Shown here one piece after another: positions 14,324-22,862 of a DNA stretch of 64,000 bases. The stretch is from assembly GCA_020636315.1 (NCBI GenBank), contig JACJYA010000006.1, forward strand, positions 62,001 to 126,000, written 5' to 3'. Source of the DNA: Lewinellaceae bacterium. GTDB lineage: Bacteria > Bacteroidota > Bacteroidia > Chitinophagales > Saprospiraceae. Under the pieces are notes generated by a model, which saw only the letters and a list, made by a program, of their open reading frames with translations, had not been told where the DNA came from and searched no databases. The translations under genes and the position numbers were made by a program. The number at the start of each line of letters is the position of its first letter. Position 1 is the first letter of the stretch.

Positions 14324-15178
14324 ATGGACACCCTCAACCAACGCATCCAACACTTCTACGACCGCTCCACTGCCCTCTGGCTGGACACCTGGGGCGAGCA
14401 CATGCATCACGGCTTCTACGGGGAAGATGGCAAAGCCCGCAAAAACCACCGGCAGGCGCAGGCCGACCTGGCCCTGGAACTGCTGAAGTGGGGCGGGGTG
14501 GAAAACGCCTCCCACATTCTCGACGCTGGTTGTGGCGTGGGTGGCAGCGCCCGCCTGCTGGCCCAGCTGTACGATGCCAGAGTGATGGGCTGCACCCTTA
14601 GCCCCGTGCAGGCGGAGCAGGGCAGGAGATACAACAAAGCTGCCGGACTGGAGAAAAAGGTGGAAATAAGAGCGCAGGATATGATGAGCCTTTCGGACGC
14701 CGACGGCCCTTTCAACCTGGTTTGGTCTCTGGAGAGCGCCGAGCACATCCGGGAAAAGCAGCAAATGCTGAACTTGTTTTTTAAACTGATGGCGCCGGGA
14801 GGTAAGCTGCTGGTGGCTACCTGGTTTCACCGCCCCCTGCCGCCGGAACTGAGCCAGAAGGAAAAGGCTTTGCTGGAAGGCATTTACCGGTATTATCACC
14901 TCCCTCCCCTGGTGTCTGTTCCGGAGTTGGCGGCAATGGCGAGGGCCAGCGGTTTTGAGCGAGTGGAAACGGCGGACTGGACCAATGCCGTGGCCCCTTT
15001 CTGGGGCGCGGTGATGCGGTCGGGTTTCCGGTGGCGCAGTGTAAAAGGGTTGCTTCGGGCCGGCTGGCCAACCCTGAAGGGCGCATGGGCGGTGCGCTAT
15101 ATGATCAAAGGGTACCGGATGGGGCTGATCCGGTTTGGGGTGCTTCAGGGGCAGAAAGGAGGAGGGCAGAAGTTATGA
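14324..15178 (+). CDS. gamma-tocopherol methyltransferase homologue (VTE4 type)
   Basis: The start MDTLNQRIQHFYDRST is chosen because earlier in-frame codons are unlike the family. The 284 residues align in memory with plant and cyanobacterial gamma-tocopherol methyltransferase along their whole length: FYDRSTALWLDTWGEHMHHGFYG (residues 11-33), SAM motif DAGCGVGGSARLLA (67-80), CTLSPVQAEQ, LVWSLESAEHI, VATWFHRPLPPE, and the C-terminal block DWTNAVAPFWGAVMRSGF followed by LKGAWAVRYMIKGYRMGLIRF. The known reaction converts gamma- to alpha-tocopherol using SAM. No tocopherol cyclase is in the window, so the acceptor here might be an uncyclised quinol. It ends 78 bp before the prenyltransferase gene. 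Confidence 0.83.
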   Translation: MDTLNQRIQHFYDRSTALWLDTWGEHMHHGFYGEDGKARKNHRQAQADLALELLKWGGVENASHILDAGCGVGGSARLLAQLYDARVMGCTLSPVQAEQGRRYNKAAGLEKKVEIRAQDMMSLSDADGPFNLVWSLESAEHIREKQQMLNLFFKLMAPGGKLLVATWFHRPLPPELSQKEKALLEGIYRYYHLPPLVSVPELAAMARASGFERVETADWTNAVAPFWGAVMRSGFRWRSVKGLLRAGWPTLKGAWAVRYMIKGYRMGLIRFGVLQGQKGGGQKL

Positions 15179-15256
15179 GGCCAATTCAGTTTTGGCAAAG
15201 GAGAAAACCGGCGAAAGGATCGATCGATGTAGTGTTCCATTATTGATATATCCCTT

Positions 15257-16159
15257 ATGGATTTTTTAATAAACTTTATTCGCTTTTCCCGCCTGCATAC
15301 TGTGATCGGCACTACGCTGAGCATCCTGGCGCTTTACTTGCTGGCCCTGTCGTATTCGGGGTATCAGGACTGGCATCTGCCGGAATTGTTCCTTACGCTG
15401 GCCAGTTGCCTGGGCGCTAACATTTATATAGTTGGCCTCAATCAGATCACGGATGTGGAGATCGACCGCATCAACAAACCCTACCTGCCGCTGGCCTCCG
15501 GCGCCTTTTCCATGCGGATGGGGTATGGCCTGATCACAATATCGGTCCTCCTCTCTCTGGGCATTGCCTTTTACATTGGGAAATACCTGTTATATACCGT
15601 GCTGCTCAGCCTGGCCCTGGGTACGGCCTACTCCCTGCCTCCATTCCGGCTGAAGCGTTTTTACTTCTGGGCGGCCTTCTGCATCATTGCCGTGCGCGGC
15701 CTCATCGTCAACCTGTTGCTCTTCCTGAATTTTCACTTCATCATAAACGGAAGGCAGAACATCCCGCCGGCCGTCTGGCTGCTGACCTGCGCCATTTTTG
15801 TTTTCAGCATTGTTATTGCCTGGTTTAAGGATATACCGGATATGGAAGGCGACCGGCAGTACGAGATCCGTACACTTTCGCTTCGGATCGGCGCCAGGAA
15901 AGTCTTTCTGGCCGGCAATATTCTGATCAGTATGGTTTTTGCCTGCCTGGTGGCCTTTCCCTTTTTGTGGAACTTTGAGTTGAACGGGATCGTCTTTTCA
16001 GTGGCGCACGTGCTGCTGCTGGTATTATTGTGGGGGGCTAACTCCAGGGTGGACCTCCGGAAGAAAGTAACCGTTCAGCAGTACTATCAGTTTATCTGGT
16101 TGCTGTTCTTTATGGAGTACATCACTTTTGCGGCGGCGGGGCTCATTGGGGTTTCCTGA
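15257..16159 (+). CDS. homogentisate phytyl/prenyltransferase homologue (VTE2/Slr1736 type, UbiA fold)
   Basis: A 300-residue membrane protein with eight or nine hydrophobic helices. It keeps both UbiA Asp motifs: Asn62-x3-Asp66-x3-Asp70 within NQITDVEIDRINKP, and Asp192-x2-Asp195-x3-Asp199 within KDIPDMEGDRQ. The flanking residues are those of cyanobacterial and plant homogentisate prenyltransferases rather than MenA or UbiA: FSRLHTVIGTTLSI, GANIYIVGLNQ, PLASGAFS, GTAYSLPPFRLKRF, VRGLIVNLLLFL and the closing YYQFIWLLFFMEYI. The known reaction joins homogentisate to phytyl or solanesyl diphosphate with loss of CO2. Together with the two methyltransferases and the reductase, this makes a tocopherol- or plastoquinol-like product likely. 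Confidence 0.85.
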   Translation: MDFLINFIRFSRLHTVIGTTLSILALYLLALSYSGYQDWHLPELFLTLASCLGANIYIVGLNQITDVEIDRINKPYLPLASGAFSMRMGYGLITISVLLSLGIAFYIGKYLLYTVLLSLALGTAYSLPPFRLKRFYFWAAFCIIAVRGLIVNLLLFLNFHFIINGRQNIPPAVWLLTCAIFVFSIVIAWFKDIPDMEGDRQYEIRTLSLRIGARKVFLAGNILISMVFACLVAFPFLWNFELNGIVFSVAHVLLLVLLWGANSRVDLRKKVTVQQYYQFIWLLFFMEYITFAAAGLIGVS

Positions 16160-16461
16160 GTTTTCCAAGGTTTGTTTTGGGAATTAACTGGCAAAAAGCA
16201 GGCATAGGATACCGCGATAGAATCTTGCGTATTATTCCTTTTTTATGGAAAAGGAAATCCGCTGGCAGCAAAGCCCTGGATGGCCTTCTTCTTCCTTATA
16301 AGATAGGCCTTTCTATTTTCCATCATATTGAGAATCCGGAACTTTTAGATCATATCAAAAGGGTAGGGAAAATTTTCTTCCAGCGCGAAGAAATTAAGAT
16401 TGAGCCTTGACAGATAAGACACCGTTTATCAATCAGAATTAACCTTCTCTGGCATACCTCT
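16160..16461 (+). other. gap with one weak 77-codon frame
   Basis: Between the prenyltransferase and the convergent thioredoxin gene there is a frame at 16177-16410 that starts with TTG. Its predicted product, with segments LLLPYKIGLSIFHHI and LLDHIKRVGKIFF, is plausible protein but unrecognised, and no ATG or good leader supports it. It could be a small real gene or a decayed remnant. No terminator or RNA gene was recognised. Confidence 0.25.
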
Positions 16462-16833
16462 CTACTCCCAGAACTTCCAGTTAAACCCCGTTTTTATAGC
16501 TGCTCTGTCTTCCTCGCTCAGCATTGGCTTCACTCGTTTCAGGATGGTTGATTTGGACACCACTCCGGTCGTCCGGTCCACCAGTTGGCCATCTTTGAAG
16601 AAGAGGAGAGTAGGCAGGCCCATGACCTTGTATTTGCGCACCAGCTTCTGGTTTTTGTCGGCGTCGAGCTTGACGAAACGGGCTTTGCCTTCCAGTTCAC
16701 GGGAAGCAGCACCGAACTGAGGCGCCAGCATTTTGCAGGGGCCGCACCAGTCGGCCCATACATCGACTACGACGGGTTGGGGGGAGTTGAGTACTGTCGT
16801 TCGGAAATTCTTGCTGTTAACCTTTTGTAGCAT
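16462..16833 (-). CDS. trxA: thioredoxin
   Basis: The 123-residue form starting MLQKVNSKNF is preferred; the longer frame adds a Cys-rich leader that does not fit a signal peptide and overlaps the next gene's end. The active site WCGPC is at residues 29-33 within VVVDVWADWCGPCKMLAP, followed by VMGLPTLLFF with the cis-proline. Cytoplasmic thiol-disulfide reductase. Residues after about 105 (EEDRAAIKTGFNWKFWE) form a short tail beyond the usual thioredoxin fold. A near-match promoter octamer, CATCTTTG on the minus strand, lies about 17 bp upstream. It is on the same strand as, and 80 bp from, the next gene. Confidence 0.9.
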   Translation of the reverse strand: MLQKVNSKNFRTTVLNSPQPVVVDVWADWCGPCKMLAPQFGAASRELEGKARFVKLDADKNQKLVRKYKVMGLPTLLFFKDGQLVDRTTGVVSKSTILKRVKPMLSEEDRAAIKTGFNWKFWE

Positions 16834-16913
16834 ATCACTTGCTTTTGAGCAAAGATGCACCATGCTGATGCAAAAGTTAGTGATCGAGTGCACAGAAGGG
16901 CAGGTTTTTAAGG

Positions 16914-17549
16914 TCACTGGCCAAAGAACAGGCTATCATATTCGGGAGTGGAATTCGGTTGCCCCTGTTTGTTGGTGTCATAGAGGAATAAAGCTTTAAA
17001 AACGGTACTCGCCTTTCTCCTGAGGCAATCATTGGTGGGAAAACTTCTCCTGGAAAAGTTCTGAATACATTGAACCTCATTGAGGTTAACAGGATAAGGC
17101 TGCCCTTCCAGGCAGATATTGTGGTATCCTTCCAGAGGAGTGGCAGCTACAACGCCAGGTTTTTGTTTCTTAAGGTTTCCGGGAATAAACACTTCGCCGA
17201 AATCAATACTCTTTTCCCGAGGGTTCAAAACTCTGGTGCTGTGGATAACCGGATACCCTTCTCTGTATATCCAGATGTTGATATCTTTTCCTCCCAGGTC
17301 GGTAACCGGGCGGAAAAAGCTGCCGTCTTCAAGGAGGGTTTCCTGTATATAATTTCCTTCCTCCTTATTACGGAGAGGGGAGTCTTCGCCAGTGGTGTAC
17401 ACTACTACAGTACCGGCGGGGTTTTCGTCTTCAAATTTTATCTTACCGGTTACGCCGAAGGTTTTTTCGTCTTTTGTGAACCCATAAACGACGAGCACAC
17501 ACACAGCTGAAAACAGGATGAACAGGGCTAGGGTTTTCTTGGCAGCCAT
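16914..17549 (-). CDS. membrane-anchored protein of unknown function
   Basis: A 211-residue protein with an N-terminal hydrophobic segment (about residues 5-24, TLALFILFSAVCVLVVYGF) that could be an anchor or signal peptide. After it comes a beta-rich region (GVTGKIKFEDENPAGTVVVYT to IDFGEVFIP) resembling a carboxypeptidase-regulatory-like (prealbumin-like) fold, then a Cys/Arg-containing C-terminus with four cysteines. I do not recognise a family. The architecture resembles the next gene (17675-18211), which also has one membrane segment and a small beta domain, so they may be related partners. A TACTTTTA box lies about 40 bp upstream on the coding strand. Confidence 0.6.
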   Translation of the reverse strand: MAAKKTLALFILFSAVCVLVVYGFTKDEKTFGVTGKIKFEDENPAGTVVVYTTGEDSPLRNKEEGNYIQETLLEDGSFFRPVTDLGGKDINIWIYREGYPVIHSTRVLNPREKSIDFGEVFIPGNLKKQKPGVVAATPLEGYHNICLEGQPYPVNLNEVQCIQNFSRRSFPTNDCLRRKASTVFKALFLYDTNKQGQPNSTPEYDSLFFGQ

Positions 17550-17674
17550 GGCAATATCAAAGGCGTTTGTTGAAACAAAGCCTTAAAAGTAGCCACCTTT
17601 CCAAAAAATAACAACTTGAAATTGAATTATTTAGGTAAGTTGTACCCAACTTTAACAATTTCCCGCCTCAGAAA

Positions 17675-18211
17675 TTAAAGAGGTATGGAGGAATTGGCCT
17701 CGTGTACGACGTATCTCACAGGAGAATCGATATCAATTTCATTGAGTATAACTGCCGCTTTTTCTTCATGGATCAACCGGTTGTCTTGATCTATAAAACG
17801 GAGGTTAACCGCTTTTTGACCCAAAGGAAGCCTTGCTTTCATCCTGAACCACCCTTTTTCATCCGTGACTTCGGCAAAATCGTCCACTCCTTCTATTGCT
17901 ACTGTAATGTTGGTCAGAGGGATTGCTTTTTCGTCAGCTAGTTGATAAAGAACTCCTTCAAAAACAACCTGCTGAGTAGTTTCCGCTTCCGTTTTCAGGA
18001 TGTGATATTTACGAAGATATACATCGCCTCCCAAATAAATGAAAAGGAGCGTTAGAGCAGAACCCACAAGCCCTACCACGAGGATGGCCAAGGCAGTGGT
18101 GGCTTTGTCACGTATCTTCTCCCACAGGTTCTGGAAAAGCGTTTGCTCCTCGCTGCTCTTATTGCGCCCCCGGCGACTGTGCCAGAACCGTTTAAGAAAC
18201 CTGTTCTTCAT
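17675..18211 (-). CDS. single-pass membrane protein with small beta domain
   Basis: A 178-residue protein: a basic cytoplasmic N-terminus (residues 1-38), one membrane helix (about 40-62, ALAILVVGLVGSALTLLFIYLGG), then a beta domain (VVFEGVLYQLADEKAIPLTNITVAIEG and TDEKGWFRMKA) that has the look of a carboxypeptidase-regulatory-like repeat. Similar layout to the gene just downstream; both are on the minus strand, 125 bp apart. Function unknown. The 262 bp between it and glucokinase shows no exact promoter match. Confidence 0.6.
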   Translation of the reverse strand: MKNRFLKRFWHSRRGRNKSSEEQTLFQNLWEKIRDKATTALAILVVGLVGSALTLLFIYLGGDVYLRKYHILKTEAETTQQVVFEGVLYQLADEKAIPLTNITVAIEGVDDFAEVTDEKGWFRMKARLPLGQKAVNLRFIDQDNRLIHEEKAAVILNEIDIDSPVRYVVHEANSSIPL

Positions 18212-18473
18212 GACCGAAAAATTTAAAAACCCTATGAAATGCCTGTTTCCAGGCTGGCCATGAGATTTAATTTGTTAGCAATAAAAACAGGATACCTCAG
18301 GGTTTAGTTCTGTTTTTAGCGAAAATTCGCTAATTTAACACAAGGGGCAGAAGTAAGTGAAGCATATTATCCGGTTCTATACCCTGGATATTTCCCCATC
18401 TTCGCCTCTTTTGAGTAATTTTACTCCATGAGTAGCGATCCCCATCAATCTTTTAACAAACAACAGGCCAATC

Positions 18474-19487
18474 ATGCAAAATACGCTCATACCCATTGCT
18501 TTTTCCCGAAAGACCCCCCTGCCGGAAGGAGGTAGGCTGCTGGCCACCGATGTCGGAGGCACCAAGGCTGACATGGCGCTCTTCGTTATGGAAAATGGCC
18601 GGCCGGTGCTTAAGGAAGAACACCGCTACGCCTCCTCAAGGTGGGACTCCCTGATCGATATGGCGCTCGATTTTTGCGAGCAGAAAAAGATACCGAAACG
18701 GATGAGCATCTCCTTTGCCGGGCCGGTGAAACAAGGCAGGGCCGAGGGTACTAACCTTCCCTGGGACATAGACAGTGAGGGCCTTCGCCAGGCATTGAAC
18801 ATGGACACGGTTTTCCTGATCAACGACCTGGAAGCCAACTGTTACGGACTGGGTGCTTTGCAGGAGGATGACCTGCAACTCATTCACCCCGGAGAAAACC
18901 CCGAGCCGGGAAACGGCGCGGTCATTTCTCCTGGCACCGGCCTTGGAGAGGGGGGGCTATACTGGGACGGAGAGGCTTTTCATCCATTTGCCACAGAAGG
19001 GGGGCATGCGCATTTTGCCCCCCGTCATGAACGCGATTGGCGCCTGTTTAACTATCTGGCCGAACAATACGGCCACGTCAGCTGGGAAAGAGTGGTTTCA
19101 GGAATGGGAATCACCAATATTTTCCGGTTCCTGAGGGATATAGAACAGATGGAGCCGCCTCCCACCCTGGAACACATTGAGGCGCCTGCCATCAGCCGGG
19201 CAGCAGCTGCGGGCAGCCCCATCAGCCAGGAGGCTATTCGCCTCTTTTTTCGCTACCTGGCATGGGAAGCCGCCAATCTTGTCCTTAAATTCAAAGCAAC
19301 CGGCGGCATCTACATCGGAGGCGGTATCGTACCCAAGATATGGAATGATGTTCACCGCGACATTTTTAATGAGAATTTCTTTGTCGTTGGCCGCCTGGCA
19401 TCCCTGGTAAAAGCGGCGCCGGTTACCCTGATCCTCAACCAGAAGACGGCCCTGATGGGAGCCGGGTGGTATGGGGCCTATGGGTAA
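18474..19487 (+). CDS. glk: glucokinase
   Basis: A 337-residue protein of the bacterial glucokinase (Glk) family. ATDVGGTKADMALF at about residues 23-36 is the phosphate-binding segment; SISFAGPV, LINDLEANCYGL (catalytic Asp in ND), SPGTGLGEGGL, ATEGGHAHFAPR and IYIGGGIVPK follow in the usual order. It phosphorylates glucose with ATP in the cytoplasm. It stands alone, convergent with the ABC permease gene, with an imperfect palindrome between the two stops. Confidence 0.9.
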   Translation: MQNTLIPIAFSRKTPLPEGGRLLATDVGGTKADMALFVMENGRPVLKEEHRYASSRWDSLIDMALDFCEQKKIPKRMSISFAGPVKQGRAEGTNLPWDIDSEGLRQALNMDTVFLINDLEANCYGLGALQEDDLQLIHPGENPEPGNGAVISPGTGLGEGGLYWDGEAFHPFATEGGHAHFAPRHERDWRLFNYLAEQYGHVSWERVVSGMGITNIFRFLRDIEQMEPPPTLEHIEAPAISRAAAAGSPISQEAIRLFFRYLAWEAANLVLKFKATGGIYIGGGIVPKIWNDVHRDIFNENFFVVGRLASLVKAAPVTLILNQKTALMGAGWYGAYG

Positions 19488-19493
19488 AAAGAG

Positions 19494-19560
19494 ATGACAG
19501 GATTGTCCGGATTTATACTTGCGGACTCCAGCATCATGTAAATCTTGTTAATTCTGTCTG
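19494..19560. terminator. imperfect palindrome between convergent genes
   Basis: GACAGGATT...GGATTTA on the left mirrors TAAATC...AATTCTGTC on the right, with about three quarters of positions matching. It fills the gap between the stops of glk and the ABC permease, so a two-way terminator role is plausible. Confidence 0.4.
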
Positions 19561-19564
19561 TAAT

Positions 19565-22500
19565 TTATTCACTCCTCAGCGCCTTCACCACTTCATCTCT
19601 GTCCAAAAAGCGCCGGGTTATCAGCACTATCCATAGTACTCCATTGGCAAAAATAAGGCTGAGGAGCAGGGTAATGCTCCACGGCGCCCCCTCGATGTGA
19701 GGGTTCAGCCACGCTGGTAAAGTGGCCAGTAAAGAAGTGGCCAGCCCGATGCCGACGCCCATCAGCAGGAGGTATAAGTGCTCTAGCACGATGACCCTCA
19801 GGATCAATGCTTTCGGGAAGCCCAGGGCCTGTAGGAGCCCAAGCTCGTTCCTCCGGTTCAGCAGGTTGCGGGCCAGAACAATGGCCAGCCCGATGGTGCC
19901 GATGATCAGCCCCAGCCCGCCCAGGGCCATAAAGATGGACAGATAGGTATTCTCCACGGAATTGAACTCGGCCAGGCGGGCTGCAGCCTCCTGCATTGTC
20001 CATCCGTAGTCGCGGAAGCTCTGTTGCAGTTCCTGCTGAATGGCAGCCTTTTGTTCCGCTTTACCATCGATCAGAAAAACATTGGATCCGCTGACGGAGG
20101 GGAAGTGTCGCAGAAAGTTATCCTGGCTGATGAGCACGCTGCCCTGGAAAATGGAATTGGCCAGGCCTCCAATGAGTTTCAGGTTCAGTGTTGCCCCGTT
20201 CTCATCCACGTATTGGAGCGTATCGCCCACTTTGAGCCCCAACCCCCACTGAATGACCGTTTGGTCGGCAATGGCGGGTATGGTATGGCCGGGCCAGCCC
20301 TGTTCGAGAGAATGCCAGGAGGGGGCGATATTCATATCTTTCGCCTCGCCGGTGAAGCTGAACCGCCCGGCAAGGCCCTTAGGGTTAACTCCAAGTATCC
20401 GGGGGCTGGCCGTTCGGTTCAGGTTCAGGCAACTGGCGTCGTCGCCCTGATATTCCAGCAGTTGTACTACCGTGTATTCCTTTTCCAGCCCGGCCTCAAA
20501 GCGTATGACTGGCGTGTTCAGGTTGTTTAATACCGGAATGGTGGACTCGGCAAAAAAGAGAAAGCCTCCCGTTCCGCTGCTTTTGTCCCTGGCATCGCTG
20601 AAGAAATCCCGGCGGTTGGCGCCGGTGGAAACGATAATAAAGGCCGCAAGGGCAAAGATAGCCACCACTAGAAAACTACGGCTGGCATTTCTGCGGATAT
20701 TTTGCCCGATGAGCACGGGCGTTGTCATCTGCGGGCGCTCAGAAGCTTGTTCCCCCCGGTGGATCCACTTATGGGCGCCCAACAGCAGGGATAGCAGCAA
20801 CAGCCCTCCGGCGGCAAAGAACACTCCGGCATTTCGAAATTCACTTTGGGTATAACTCCAGGCCACCAGTAGAGCTGCCGCCATGCCGCTGCCGGACATC
20901 AACAGGTTTTTCAAGATGCTGCCCCTGGATTTTCCCGGCCCGGCGATTCCAACCTGCAGCGTATGCGGCCGCTGGCGGAGCAAGCGGCTGAGAGAAAGAT
21001 AAATGACAGCGAGGGATAGCATTGTGCTGATCAGAAAACCGATGGCAAAGGTGGCCGGCCGGAGAACGGATACCAGCGTCTGGGTTCTTACGATATCCGT
21101 CCAGATGCTGTTCAGGGCGGCAAAAACGGCCTCGTTGTACCCGGCAGCCAGCAGCAGGCCGAAGGCGGCGCCGGCCAGAACAACCAGCATCCCTTCGGCG
21201 AGCAGCATTCCTTTTACCTGCCGGTTGGTGAAACCCAGGAAGGATAAAGTGTCCACCTGGGCCGATCGCTGCTCGGTGTTCAGTTGGAAGAGCAATACTG
21301 TCAGCAGAATGCAGGCCGTTATCAGAAAGAAGCTCAGGCCGAGGAATAGCTGGCTGAAATCCACCCCGTTTCTGGCGGCAAGCCGGGCATTATCCTTCAC
21401 CGATTCAACTTTGAATCCGAGCTGGAAAGGATCGACATATTCCTTTACGGTATTCTCAATATCGGTGTCGGATTGCCCGCCGGCGAACCGGATGATAGTG
21501 CTTTCTCCGAACCGGCTTTTCCATAACTTCCTTGCGTGGGTGTAGGAAATATAAGCCTTTGGTGTGCCCCGATACTGTTTCCAGTACGCCTCATCTTTGT
21601 CCCGGATCTTCTCCAGTCCGATCGGCACGCCGGTTTCCCAGTCGCGGCAATTGCCGGCATCCGACAGGCCCGGCAATTGGGGCATCAGGCTTTCATCCGC
21701 CCACCGGCCCTCCACCGGCACGATCTTTTTTATGGTAAACCGGGCGGTTCTTTCTTCAAGTTCCCGCAGCGGGCCGATGACAAAATAGTCCATTTGGATG
21801 GTGTCTCCTGGGTGAGCCTTCAGGTCTTTTGCCAGCCATTCGCTGATAATTGCCTCTTCGGGCAGCAGCTCTTCTTCCGGCAGGGTGGAAACAAAGGAAT
21901 AGGGTGTTGACCGGCTTCCAACGGTGAGGGCATTCACAAAGTAAGTGAGCAGGAATTCCTTCGGGATTGGCGCTTGCTGCAGGCCCTCCTGAATGGGCCT
22001 GTCAATGAAAACGCGGCCGGAAGTGAGCTCGAGGGCATTTTGGAGGGTATCCCTCAGCAACTCAAGGTTGATGTCTTCGAGTGTCCATGAGTGGGAGAGG
22101 GCCTGCTCTATGGCAGGCCGGTTTACTTCGCTGCTGGCGGCTATCAGTAAATGATTGGCTTTGCCACCGGCTTCCATGGCTGCATTGAGGAAGTCGAGGG
22201 AGAGGAAAATATTGAAAGGCGCCGTCTGAATATTCTGCAGGTGGAAGCGCCCCATCTCCTCTTCTTCCAGAATGCCGGCGACGGCCAGCCGCAGCGGCTG
22301 GATCAGCCCGGCATCGGATACAAAGGGCGCATTGAGCGGAATGAGGCTCAGCTTTTTGATCCGGATGAGGAATTCATCTCCTGCTTTCAGGTTCATCCGG
22401 CCCGCCAGGTTGCGGCTGATGAAGGCCTCCCCGGCGGCAATGGCTTGCAGCCGGGAGGGGCCTCCAACGGCTTCAACAAAAGATTCATCGATGCCCAGCA

Positions 22501-22822
22501 CCTGTACTTTGGGCAGGTTATAATGGCCGCCTTCGCTCGTTGCCATTCCTTCCAGCCGCAGAAGCGGGGCTACTGGCCGGCCGATCGCTTTCTCCAGTCG
22601 GCTCGCCAGGGAAACGGTAAAGTACCGGCCGTCTGCAGAAATGGTATGGGTGGTTTTGCCCAGCCTCAGCTCCACAATTTTTTCCAGAGAATACTGCACG
22701 GAATCTCCGACGATCAACGCTCCGGTGATGACCGCTGTGCTTATGGCCACGCCCAACGCCAAGGCCAGGTTCTGCTTCCGGAAATGCCGGAGGGTTTGCA
22801 GGATGAGCTGGAGTAGGGTCAT
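19565..22822 (-). CDS. ABC transporter permease, double FtsX-like
   Basis: A 1085-residue inner-membrane protein. An N-terminal helix (about 18-40) is followed by a long periplasmic domain, a first set of FtsX-type helices (about 470-640), a second periplasmic domain, and a last three-helix set ending in RRFLDRDEVVKALRSE. This duplicated layout is that of MacB/LolE-like or YbbP-like permeases, which move lipoproteins or hydrophobic molecules, or act mechanically, rather than import solutes. The ATPase gene precedes it by 40 bp. It is the last gene of the long minus-strand run beginning near 37.8 kb. Confidence 0.82.
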   Translation of the reverse strand: MTLLQLILQTLRHFRKQNLALALGVAISTAVITGALIVGDSVQYSLEKIVELRLGKTTHTISADGRYFTVSLASRLEKAIGRPVAPLLRLEGMATSEGGHYNLPKVQVLGIDESFVEAVGGPSRLQAIAAGEAFISRNLAGRMNLKAGDEFLIRIKKLSLIPLNAPFVSDAGLIQPLRLAVAGILEEEEMGRFHLQNIQTAPFNIFLSLDFLNAAMEAGGKANHLLIAASSEVNRPAIEQALSHSWTLEDINLELLRDTLQNALELTSGRVFIDRPIQEGLQQAPIPKEFLLTYFVNALTVGSRSTPYSFVSTLPEEELLPEEAIISEWLAKDLKAHPGDTIQMDYFVIGPLRELEERTARFTIKKIVPVEGRWADESLMPQLPGLSDAGNCRDWETGVPIGLEKIRDKDEAYWKQYRGTPKAYISYTHARKLWKSRFGESTIIRFAGGQSDTDIENTVKEYVDPFQLGFKVESVKDNARLAARNGVDFSQLFLGLSFFLITACILLTVLLFQLNTEQRSAQVDTLSFLGFTNRQVKGMLLAEGMLVVLAGAAFGLLLAAGYNEAVFAALNSIWTDIVRTQTLVSVLRPATFAIGFLISTMLSLAVIYLSLSRLLRQRPHTLQVGIAGPGKSRGSILKNLLMSGSGMAAALLVAWSYTQSEFRNAGVFFAAGGLLLLSLLLGAHKWIHRGEQASERPQMTTPVLIGQNIRRNASRSFLVVAIFALAAFIIVSTGANRRDFFSDARDKSSGTGGFLFFAESTIPVLNNLNTPVIRFEAGLEKEYTVVQLLEYQGDDASCLNLNRTASPRILGVNPKGLAGRFSFTGEAKDMNIAPSWHSLEQGWPGHTIPAIADQTVIQWGLGLKVGDTLQYVDENGATLNLKLIGGLANSIFQGSVLISQDNFLRHFPSVSGSNVFLIDGKAEQKAAIQQELQQSFRDYGWTMQEAAARLAEFNSVENTYLSIFMALGGLGLIIGTIGLAIVLARNLLNRRNELGLLQALGFPKALILRVIVLEHLYLLLMGVGIGLATSLLATLPAWLNPHIEGAPWSITLLLSLIFANGVLWIVLITRRFLDRDEVVKALRSE

Positions 22823-22862
22823 GTTTTTTAATGGTTGTTAGTTGTTATTTTTTGGTTGTTTG

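Noticed and set aside
15257..16159. menaquinone (MenA) or ubiquinone (UbiA) prenyltransferase
   Set aside because: Flanking residues of both Asp motifs and the C-terminal block fit homogentisate prenyltransferases, and the neighbouring genes are VTE-like; still open to a tree test.
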